From an uncultured Legionella sp. (GTDB lineage Bacteria; Pseudomonadota; Gammaproteobacteria; Legionellales; Legionellaceae): a DNA stretch of 34,495 nucleotides. The stretch spans positions 1 to 34,495 of the forward strand of contig CAMFHA010000020.1 of assembly GCA_945952115.1 (NCBI GenBank), written 5' to 3'. Shown one piece after another: positions 8,220 to 14,605 of this stretch. The stretch's first letter is position 1; each line of letters starts with the position of its first letter. Both the position numbers and the translations under genes were made by a program. Under the pieces are notes generated by a model. That model was not told the origin of the DNA and did no database searches. It saw nothing but the letters and a program-made list of their open reading frames with translations.

Positions 8220-8236
8220 TAAAAAGGAGTTAATCA

Positions 8237-8782
8237 ATGAAGATAAATATAAAAAAATTAGCGGCAACGCTTTTTTTAACGGGGAGTGTAGCTGCTGTGA
8301 ATGCATCTGTTTGTAATATTGTTCCTGGCAGCGTTACTTGTGGTAAGGGGACGGTCGATAGCCTATCGGGTAATGGCATGGTTACTGTTAATGGAACCGT
8401 TATTTCAGGTGCGACACTTGTTAATGGTCTATTAAACGCTGAAGATGCAAACTTTTTCTCATTAGAAGTAAATGGCAGTGCTAAATTAACTCAGTGCACT
8501 ATTAATGATGCAGCTAGTGTTAAAGGTTCTTTAGTTGCATCTTCAACAAAATTTGAAAAAGCGTTAGAAGTTTTTTCAAGTGAGACACGCTTTATTAATA
8601 GTAAAGTAAGTAATGATTTGCACCTAGGTCATACTGACTCTAAAAAACAAGTGGTTTATTTAGACAACTTCTCTGAAGTATCGGGCGACATTATTTTTGA
8701 CGATGGTCAGGGTGAAGTTATTGTTAGAGGTCAATCAAAAGTTGGTGGAAAAGTAATTGGTGGGCAAGTAGTTTCAAAATAA
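8237..8782 (+). CDS. Secreted bactofilin-like beta-solenoid protein
   Basis: This 181-residue protein has a clear signal peptide (KINIKK, hydrophobic core, VNA-S cleavage near residue 23). The mature part is rich in short beta-type repeats of the kind found in polymer-forming or bactofilin-like solenoids, for example GMVTVNGTVISGATLVNG, then SLEVNGSAKLTQC, DIIFDDGQGEVIVRG and GGKVIGG. It has several Cys residues and would act outside the inner membrane. It starts 17 bases after the peptidase-like gene, behind AAGGAG, and ends 17 bases before the precursor-like ORF. Its part in the pathway is unknown: a scaffold, binding partner or surface anchor for the peptide are all possible. Confidence 0.7.
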   Translation: MKINIKKLAATLFLTGSVAAVNASVCNIVPGSVTCGKGTVDSLSGNGMVTVNGTVISGATLVNGLLNAEDANFFSLEVNGSAKLTQCTINDAASVKGSLVASSTKFEKALEVFSSETRFINSKVSNDLHLGHTDSKKQVVYLDNFSEVSGDIIFDDGQGEVIVRGQSKVGGKVIGGQVVSK

Positions 8783-8799
8783 TTAGTAAGGGATTTAAC

Positions 8800-8973
8800 A
8801 TGACTGGAAGTAAAGAAATAAACGCTGCGATTGAGATTTTCTTTGGTATGTACAGCGATGGGAAAGAAGGCGGCAGTGATGGCAAAGAGGGAAGTAAAGA
8901 TGGTGGGCATGACCATCTATTTGCTTTCCCAACAAACCCCAATGATGTAGATGAAATTGATTACCAATTTTAA
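8800..8973 (+). CDS. Putative ATP-grasp RiPP (graspetide-like) precursor peptide
   Basis: This 57-residue ORF has ATG at 8800 behind AAGGGA and ends by overlapping the next gene by 23 bases. Residues 5-17 form a short amphipathic segment (KEINAAIEIFFGM) that could be the leader. Residues 19-36 are a repeat block: SDGKEGG, SDGKEG, then SKDGG, followed by HDH. The C-terminus is acidic (NDVDEIDYQF). A core with alternating Ser/Lys donors and Asp/Glu acceptors is what ATP-grasp ligases that build ester or amide cross-links act on, and the next two genes encode such proteins. There is no Cys and no signal peptide. The product structure is not predicted here. Confidence 0.65.
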   Translation: MTGSKEINAAIEIFFGMYSDGKEGGSDGKEGSKDGGHDHLFAFPTNPNDVDEIDYQF

Positions 8974-9835
8974 TTCTACTGCATCCAAAAACCTTGTAAT
9001 TGTTTCACATTCTTTAGATGAGGCAATTACAAGGTGCGTTATAAATAATAAAGCAACCCTTGGTGTAAATGTTACAACAGTGTCGCTTCAAGAGCTTATG
9101 GCAGAATATGAGGTCTGCGACGAAGTGAGAGACACTGGGACTTACATTAAATGGATTAAAGGATCAGATGCCCCCATATCTAATACCAATTCCTTAATGT
9201 TAAATCGAGTGCTGTATGTGCCAAGCACTCTTTTTAGTGATTTTGCAAAAAAAGACAGAGAGTATGCGCAGCGAGAGTTTGAAGCATATATCGGATTTTC
9301 CTTTAATGCTTTTTCAGGGATTGGCAATCAATTGGCAAACGGGGCTTGTGTTGACAGTATCTCACTGCCAAAGCAATGGAAAAATGTTGCGAAAGAATTT
9401 GGAATAAACATCCCTAACTATTATTGGGGTCTGCAGGGCTATAATCATTTAAATAATAAAGAGAACTTGGTTCATTCAACCATTTATAACTTTTTGCATT
9501 GGTCAGTGGGCTCTAAGCCGAAAGAAAATAGGCATGTATTTTGTTTTGAAAAGCCACAAGGAAAGCCAGTTTTTATTCTTTCCATAGGTAATGAGCAGTT
9601 AATTACATCTGATATTAATTTATCTGTTGAGCTAAGAGAGAAACTCGAAATTTTAGCTGGAAAAATTAACAAATTGTTCAATCATTTTATTTCTGAGATT
9701 TTAATTTTTATTGACGGAACTGATTTAAACTTCGGTTGCATTAATCCAGAGGTTATAAGGTCGAGTAAAAACAAAGAATTTGAGGGTTTTGTTTGTAGAA
9801 ATTTGGTTAAGGAGTTTTATAATTGCCTGAATTAG
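8951..9835 (+). CDS. Pre-ATP-grasp-like partner protein, catalytic core not evident
   Basis: This 294-residue protein looks like the N-terminal part of RimK-type ATP-grasp enzymes. LNRVLYVPSTLF (~residues 82-93) and a YAQREFEAYIGFSFNAF block follow the usual order of the pre-ATP-grasp fold. SLPKQWKNVAKEFGINIP (~137-154) matches the segment before the central domain. After that the nucleotide-binding Lys motifs are not recognisable. Only a short FGCINPEV near residue 270 recalls the metal-binding E-x-NP end of an ATP-grasp domain. It probably pairs with the true ligase encoded next, overlapped by 13 bases. It has no Shine-Dalgarno of its own, so translation is probably coupled to the precursor. 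Confidence 0.6.
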   Translation: MKLITNFNSTASKNLVIVSHSLDEAITRCVINNKATLGVNVTTVSLQELMAEYEVCDEVRDTGTYIKWIKGSDAPISNTNSLMLNRVLYVPSTLFSDFAKKDREYAQREFEAYIGFSFNAFSGIGNQLANGACVDSISLPKQWKNVAKEFGINIPNYYWGLQGYNHLNNKENLVHSTIYNFLHWSVGSKPKENRHVFCFEKPQGKPVFILSIGNEQLITSDINLSVELREKLEILAGKINKLFNHFISEILIFIDGTDLNFGCINPEVIRSSKNKEFEGFVCRNLVKEFYNCLN

Positions 9836-10851
9836 AAACATTTATTGGCCAAAAATTTCGCCCTAACGTTCTTGGTGGAAAGCTAGATAAGCAGCATGAA
9901 CCTATCTTCTGCATTTCAGATGAATTAAAACAGGCAGAGGAGTTTTGTTTAACCGTTAACGCCATATGTTTTGGCCCAAGAAAGGATAATGTTTTAATAA
10001 ACTTAGAACATGTAGTTGCTAAAGAAGATAATATTTTAGTTTTTTACTACGAAGACATTCATCTAAGATGGTCCTATATTCACAATAATGAAGAAAGCTA
10101 TTTTTTATTTAAAAAAAACGATGTAGAGCAGTATAAGGTTAAACCTAGCTGCCTATACATCAGAGGCTGTTATGTTGAGCCTGATGATGAATATTGGCTT
10201 TTGCTAGGTGATTTTTTTAATTTCGTTGAGTTGTGGGATGGAATGGTTCTCTGTCCGCCAAAAAAACAAATGCCTAACGAATCCAAACTATTTCAAATAA
10301 ATAATAGCCTACGAAAATCAACCCCAAATTGTCCTTCTGTTTCTTTAGGTACCAGCTACGTTATTAAGGGCGTTAATCAGCTTGGGCTATTAAAAGAGAA
10401 TCAGTCCTATATTGTTAAATCACTTTCGGGAGTTAGGTCTGTTGTTGTTGATGAAAATGATTACAAACAATGGTGTGCCAATAATCTTGATAATATTCCT
10501 GTTTTATTCCAGGAAAAGATTGAGGGCAATGATTTAAGGGTGCATGTTATTAATGAGCACATTTTTGCAAAGCGTTCAAACTCGAAAGACAATATTGATT
10601 ATCGTTATGATGCGAATTTCTTTAAATTGTCTGATGTAGAGAATTTAGATGAAGAGCTTGTCGATTTTTGTCTAGCAGTAGCTGCGGAAGAGGGTAATCA
10701 GTTATTGGGAATTGATTTTATCCAAACTAATTCTGGTTATGTTGCTTTAGAGGCCAATCCCTCCCCCGGTTGGTCGGCTTACCATCCTTTTAATGGTATA
10801 GACGAAGAACCATTTGTAACTGAATTATTAAGAGTCCTTAAAAGTGGTTAA
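9823..10851 (+). CDS. ATP-grasp ligase (RimK/graspetide type)
   Basis: This 342-residue ligase has recognisable ATP-grasp landmarks: YIVKSLSGVRS (nucleotide-binding Lys, ~residues 197-207), then PVLFQEKIEGNDLRVHVI (hinge and adenine-binding strand, ~226-243). The Mg2+/ATP end LGIDFIQTNSGYVALEANPS (~296-315) gives the D...E-x-N triad typical of RimK-like and microviridin-type enzymes. Such enzymes activate carboxylates with ATP to form ester, amide or peptide bonds. The predicted substrate is the 57-residue peptide encoded upstream. The start is a TTG at 9823 with AAGGAG eight bases before it. It overlaps the ABC transporter gene by 8 bases. Confidence 0.85.
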   Translation: MPELETFIGQKFRPNVLGGKLDKQHEPIFCISDELKQAEEFCLTVNAICFGPRKDNVLINLEHVVAKEDNILVFYYEDIHLRWSYIHNNEESYFLFKKNDVEQYKVKPSCLYIRGCYVEPDDEYWLLLGDFFNFVELWDGMVLCPPKKQMPNESKLFQINNSLRKSTPNCPSVSLGTSYVIKGVNQLGLLKENQSYIVKSLSGVRSVVVDENDYKQWCANNLDNIPVLFQEKIEGNDLRVHVINEHIFAKRSNSKDNIDYRYDANFFKLSDVENLDEELVDFCLAVAAEEGNQLLGIDFIQTNSGYVALEANPSPGWSAYHPFNGIDEEPFVTELLRVLKSG

Positions 10852-12460
10852 GTTCAAGACATTAAGAAAACTAAAAACAATTACTGGAGTTATGGTTTTT
10901 GTTAAGTATTCGCTTTGGTGTTATTTTTTTATTCTTCAGGGAAAGGCCATTGAGCTTGCTATCGAAAAAAATAAATTAGCAAAAGAAGTTATTTGTACTT
11001 TGGTAGGATTTATTTTAGTCAAAATGGCTGTCATGTTATGTGATGTTTTTCAGAAGTTCTTGGTTGAATATTATAAAAATATTGAGCTTAAGCACCAATG
11101 GGGCTGCCACCTACCCAAAGATATTTATAGCGACACTCAAAATAAAAAAAATGATATGAATATTCTTTTTTTTGATTATCTACCCAAACTGTTTGAATTT
11201 AAGATTGCATTATTGCAGAACAGGATAACTATCCTTTCTGTTTTTGCACTAACAACAATAGCATTTGCACATACAGAATTTTTCTTAGGACTCTTAGCCT
11301 TATTCCTTGTATTCGTTTTAAATTATTTTAGCAAAAATATATTTGTAAAAAAAATTGATGACTATCAGAGAGAAAGCTATCAAAGCAAAGTTACAATATT
11401 AAATTGGATTGAACAGTATTTCGCTTCTTACCGAGAGTTATCAAAAAATTGGCAAGGCATAGTCAATACATCTTGGAAAAATGATGTTTATAATAATTAT
11501 TTTCTTTCTAAAAAAAATCAAGTAGCGTTTTATTTGTACCGTGATTTATTAGCACAAGTACTGGTTGAGCTTCCTTTTTTACTCAATACATCGATTGTTA
11601 TTCTAGGTGTATATTACGAACACCTATCGCTAACTCAACTTTTTGTATGGGTAGGATTTTCTCAATTTATGATTAATGCGTCTAATGCTTATTTGGAAAA
11701 CAGAATCATAAAAAAACAAATAAATACTTTGAGGGAGTGCGCCACTTCGATAATTCATAATTTCAGCCCTGAAGCATCAAAGAATTTAATAATAAATAAC
11801 TCTAGCAATTTTTTATTTTCTGAAGTGGTAATGCAAGATGGAGAAGTAAATCAATTATCACTAAAACCAGGCTTATATCATATAAAAGGAGGCAATGGCT
11901 CAGGCAAATCAACTCTAATGAATATCATCTTGAGCTACGAGCGCAAAAATTATGATTTTAAATGCACCAATTTTGCTGATTTCATTAGCCATATAAACCG
12001 AAGTAAAGTTCGCGTAATTGATAGGGAAGCGGTTATCTTGGATTGCTTTAGAGAGTTCACTACCCAAGTATGTGGTCCTAGCACGTCTTTTCAGGGGTGG
12101 CTAGGTCCTGTATCGTATTCATTAAATCGACTGCTTACTCCTGAGTTAGCTACAGCATGGGTGAGCGTATTTCGTGGTTTGGAAATGGAATACAAGGAAC
12201 GCACAAATAAAATCTTATCCTCTGGAGAACGAGTAATTCTTTCGCTGATGCGTTTTTTCTGTTCGTGGAATATTGAAGTTAATTTATTGATAATTGATGA
12301 ATGTGACTCTTTTTTGGATTATGAAAAGAAAGTCCTTTTTACTAATACAGTAAATCAGCTAGCCCAGCACATAGCAGTTTATATTAGTTGTCATGACAAA
12401 CTTTTAAGTGAATCATTAAAAATTTCTCTGCGTGATACTGTTACTCTTGAGCAAGTTTAA
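10844..12460 (+). CDS. ABC transporter, fused permease and ATPase (peptide exporter type)
   Basis: This 538-residue half-transporter has several hydrophobic spans within residues ~15-280 (for example EVICTLVGFILVKMAVML and LTTIAFAHTEFFLGLLALFL), followed by one nucleotide-binding domain. Walker A is GGNGSGKSTL (~349), the signature is a divergent LSSGE (~457), Walker B is LLIIDECDSFLD (~480-491), and an H-loop His is in ISCHD (~513). The layout matches cyclic-peptide exporters such as SyrD/PvdE. No C39 peptidase domain is fused, so any leader cleavage must come from elsewhere. The start is GTG, overlapping the ligase gene by 8 bases. It probably exports the modified peptide. Confidence 0.85.
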   Translation: MVKFKTLRKLKTITGVMVFVKYSLWCYFFILQGKAIELAIEKNKLAKEVICTLVGFILVKMAVMLCDVFQKFLVEYYKNIELKHQWGCHLPKDIYSDTQNKKNDMNILFFDYLPKLFEFKIALLQNRITILSVFALTTIAFAHTEFFLGLLALFLVFVLNYFSKNIFVKKIDDYQRESYQSKVTILNWIEQYFASYRELSKNWQGIVNTSWKNDVYNNYFLSKKNQVAFYLYRDLLAQVLVELPFLLNTSIVILGVYYEHLSLTQLFVWVGFSQFMINASNAYLENRIIKKQINTLRECATSIIHNFSPEASKNLIINNSSNFLFSEVVMQDGEVNQLSLKPGLYHIKGGNGSGKSTLMNIILSYERKNYDFKCTNFADFISHINRSKVRVIDREAVILDCFREFTTQVCGPSTSFQGWLGPVSYSLNRLLTPELATAWVSVFRGLEMEYKERTNKILSSGERVILSLMRFFCSWNIEVNLLIIDECDSFLDYEKKVLFTNTVNQLAQHIAVYISCHDKLLSESLKISLRDTVTLEQV

Positions 12461-12511
12461 TCTATTTACTGGATTGAATATGGCGAGGGTATTTAGTATT
12501 AAAAAATTTTT

Positions 12512-12531
12512 TAGGCACCCAGATAGGCACC
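12512..12531. repeat. Right-end arm-type sites of element A
   Basis: Two copies of TAGGCACC (12512-12519 and 12524-12531) lie 12 bp apart, in phase on the helix, about 40 bp inside the right att repeat. The same octamer occurs at 362-369 near the left end. Tandem sites near both ends of an element are typical arm-binding sites of tyrosine recombinases. Assignment to the integrase at 1606 is inferred. Confidence 0.55.
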
Positions 12532-12569
12532 AAAAAAATAAATTACTTTAAATTTTAAAAAATTAAAAA

Positions 12570-12634
12570 CGTAACCCATTGATTTCATTGGCGTCCCGGA
12601 GAGGATTCGAACCTCCGACCTGCCCCTTAGGAGG
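12570..12634 (-). repeat. Attachment-site repeat, copy 2 (3' part of tRNA-Arg(CCT))
   Basis: This second copy of the 65-bp att repeat ends on the minus strand with an encoded CCA at 12589. As at the left copy, no tRNA 5' half is joined on the right. It is the boundary between element A and the AbiE/lvh element B. Placing element B at the same tRNA target implies tandem integration. Confidence 0.88.
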
Positions 12635-12654
12635 GGGATTTGATAAAAGCCTTG

Positions 12655-12780
12655 ATGTATCTCCATGTATCATTATGTATTTCATTTCCTTATAAATAAA
12701 GGAGTTTGCTGCTTTTTTATTACATTGGAATGCATTGTCATACAATCAAACGCAATTAATTTGCACCCTATATGCACCCT
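12655..12780. repeat. Left-end arm-type repeats of element B
   Basis: ATGTAT occurs three times at exactly 10-bp intervals (12655, 12665, 12675), and TGCACCCT occurs twice 11 bp apart (12762-12769 and 12773-12780). Helical phasing next to an att core suggests recombinase and accessory-factor sites. The motifs differ from those of element A, which fits a different integrase (14606). The region otherwise has no gene. Confidence 0.5.
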
Positions 12781-12864
12781 GGTTGAAAAAGGATATACTA
12801 TTTCAATCTTATTTGAAAGATAGTCATAATTCTTTAAAAAGGCATAGATCATTGCATTCCTTTA

Positions 12865-12935
12865 AATCTGCGACATTTGTCGCAGATTATAATTGCTAGA
12901 CTTTGCCACAAAAAGTTACTATATTTTGTGGCAAA
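12865..12935. promoter_or_regulatory. Two perfect palindromes, AbiE operator/promoter
   Basis: The first palindrome has 11-bp arms AATCTGCGACA (12865-12875) and TGTCGCAGATT (12878-12888) with a 2-base spacer. The second has 12-bp arms TTTGCCACAAAA (12902-12913) and TTTTGTGGCAAA (12924-12935) with a 10-base spacer. A TATAAT lies between them at 12888-12893. AbiEi antitoxins are known to repress their own operon by binding paired inverted repeats, so these are the likely operators. The two palindromes have different sequences. Confidence 0.7.
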
Positions 12936-12950
12936 ATAAGGATGAAAATA

Positions 12951-13559
12951 ATGAGTGAATCCATTGTAACAGCTATTAAAAATAGAATCATTGAGCATGG
13001 TAGAGGATGGTGTTTTACGCCTAAGCATTTTCTTGATTTAGATAGTGATACTGGTGTGCGAAGTGCTTTATCACGCCTCCAAAAGACTGCAATGATTCGA
13101 CGTCTTGCACAAGGTCTATATGACTACCCTCGTGAGCATCACGTGTTAGGTCTTTTGCCTCCTAAAGCAGAGGAAGTTGCTAAGGCCATTGCAGAGAAAA
13201 ATGGAATACAATTTCAACCAACGGGAGCTTATGCTGCCAACCTAATTGGTTTATCTGAGCAGGTGCCGGGGCGTATTGTGTTTCTAACTAATGGGCCATC
13301 AAAAAAATTCACAGTAGGAAACCAAGAAATCTGGTTTAGGACTACAACAGAAAAAAATATGCATGCGTCTGGTACTAAAGTTGGTCTTGTAATACAAGCA
13401 TTTAAAAACTTAGGAAAGGAGCATGTTGATAGTGCTGCTCTAGCTAGAACACGTAAATTTCTTTTCGGAATTAGTCAAGATGAGCTTACACGGGATTTAA
13501 AATACGCTCCTCAATGGATTCGTACACTAATAATTAATATCATGGGAGATCTAGAATGA
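12951..13559 (+). CDS. AbiEi-like antitoxin/transcriptional repressor (DUF6088)
   Basis: This 202-residue protein has an N-terminal winged helix: WCFTPKHFLDLDSDTGVRSA, then LSRLQKTAMIRRLAQGLYDY. A C-terminal domain around PTGAYAANLIGLSEQVPG and VFLTNGPSKKF is typical of DUF6088/AbiEi antitoxins. It should repress the operon and counter the downstream nucleotidyltransferase toxin (type IV system). I chose ATG 12951, with AAGGA at 8-9 bases, over a TTG at 12903 that falls inside the operator palindrome. It overlaps the toxin gene by 4 bases. Confidence 0.87.
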   Translation: MSESIVTAIKNRIIEHGRGWCFTPKHFLDLDSDTGVRSALSRLQKTAMIRRLAQGLYDYPREHHVLGLLPPKAEEVAKAIAEKNGIQFQPTGAYAANLIGLSEQVPGRIVFLTNGPSKKFTVGNQEIWFRTTTEKNMHASGTKVGLVIQAFKNLGKEHVDSAALARTRKFLFGISQDELTRDLKYAPQWIRTLIINIMGDLE

Positions 13560-14581
13560 CTCAGTTGCATCTGCTTTCTATAACAGAGCGTGAGGCATAT
13601 TTTGATGCAACGGCAGCTGAATTAACAATTCCTACTCAAATCATTGAAAAAGATTTCTGGGTTGTATGGATATTAGAAAGGCTTTTTTCTCTTTCCGAAT
13701 TAAAAGACCATATAACCTTTAAAGGTGGCACTTCGTTATCAAAAGTTTATGGCGTCATTCAGCGATTTTCTGAAGATGTCGATCTATCCATTGAGAAAGA
13801 GTTTTTTGGATTTGATAAACTCAACTCCCCAGAAAATGCATCATCTAAAAAAAAGCAGCGAGCAATGTTAAGTGATCTAGCTGACGCTTGCTCTGATTAT
13901 GTTCAAAATAAGCTTGTGATAATTCTTAGTGCAGCGATATCTGAAAAGTTAGGCACATCTGATGCTTGGCAGTTGGAAATAGATAGGGAAGATCCTGATG
14001 GTCAAACACTGCAATTTAAATATCCCAGTACAGCAAAAGAAGATGTTTATATTCGTCCTTCAGTAAAAATTGAATTAGGCGCACGAGCTGAACATTGGCC
14101 GGTGAGCCAGCATAAGATCCAAAGCTATGTAAAGATCGCACTTAAAGAGAAAGTCGATGAACTTGATGTCTTAGTTAAAGTTTTAGAGGCAAAGCGCACC
14201 TTTTGGGAAAAAGCCACTATTCTTCATCAATATGCTCATTTACCTCATGACAAAAAGTTACCGCCACGAATTTCTAGACATTATTATGATTTTTATTGCC
14301 TTTTAAATTCAGAGACTAAAGCGAATGCTATTAAAGATAGTGAGCTGTTAGACCGTGTTGCAAATCATAAAAGGATTTATTTTGCTTCTGCTTGGGCTAA
14401 TTATAAGACAGCTCAAAAAGGAAGTTTAAAACTGGCGCCACCACTACATATTTTAGAAGGTTTAGAAAAGGATTTTGGCTTAATGAAAGATATGTTTTTT
14501 GGAGCCATCCCTGACTGGCTAACCATATTACAAGCCATTAGTGATTTTGAGATAGAGTTTAATCAAAAAAATGGAATATAA
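13556..14581 (+). CDS. AbiEii-type nucleotidyltransferase toxin
   Basis: This 341-residue protein is of the nucleotidyltransferase AbiEii/AbiGii family. The core motif is FKGGTSLSKVYGVIQRFSED (~residues 56-75) followed by VDLSIE, giving the G-G-S and D-x-D residues of the nucleotidyltransferase fold. VYIRPSVKIELGAR (~162-175) and FWEKATILHQYAH (~219-231) complete the family pattern. Family members inhibit growth, in some studied cases by modifying tRNA, and protect against phage. Coupled translation with the antitoxin (ATGA overlap) fits. It probably stabilises element B. Confidence 0.9.
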   Translation: MTQLHLLSITEREAYFDATAAELTIPTQIIEKDFWVVWILERLFSLSELKDHITFKGGTSLSKVYGVIQRFSEDVDLSIEKEFFGFDKLNSPENASSKKKQRAMLSDLADACSDYVQNKLVIILSAAISEKLGTSDAWQLEIDREDPDGQTLQFKYPSTAKEDVYIRPSVKIELGARAEHWPVSQHKIQSYVKIALKEKVDELDVLVKVLEAKRTFWEKATILHQYAHLPHDKKLPPRISRHYYDFYCLLNSETKANAIKDSELLDRVANHKRIYFASAWANYKTAQKGSLKLAPPLHILEGLEKDFGLMKDMFFGAIPDWLTILQAISDFEIEFNQKNGI

Positions 14582-14605
14582 ATTTTTAGTTAAGAAAGTA
14601 GATAA

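Noticed and set aside
7716..8782. Toxin-antitoxin pair made by the first two genes of the cargo operon
   Set aside because: The first matches a Lon-type domain and the second is an exported solenoid protein, which does not fit a toxin-antitoxin pair.
8724..8942. Minus-strand ORFs across the precursor peptide region
   Set aside because: They are low-complexity Ser/Pro/Leu shadows of the SDGKEG repeats, with no ribosome-binding site, against the operon direction.
7716..12460. Class II bacteriocin or lanthipeptide cluster
   Set aside because: The peptide has no Cys and no double-Gly leader, the transporter has no C39 domain, and no LanM/LanB-type enzyme is present; the ATP-grasp motifs point elsewhere.
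12903..12950. TTG start giving a 16-residue longer AbiEi-like protein
   Set aside because: It falls inside a perfect palindrome (12902-12935) and has no ribosome-binding site; ATG 12951 has AAGGA at good distance.
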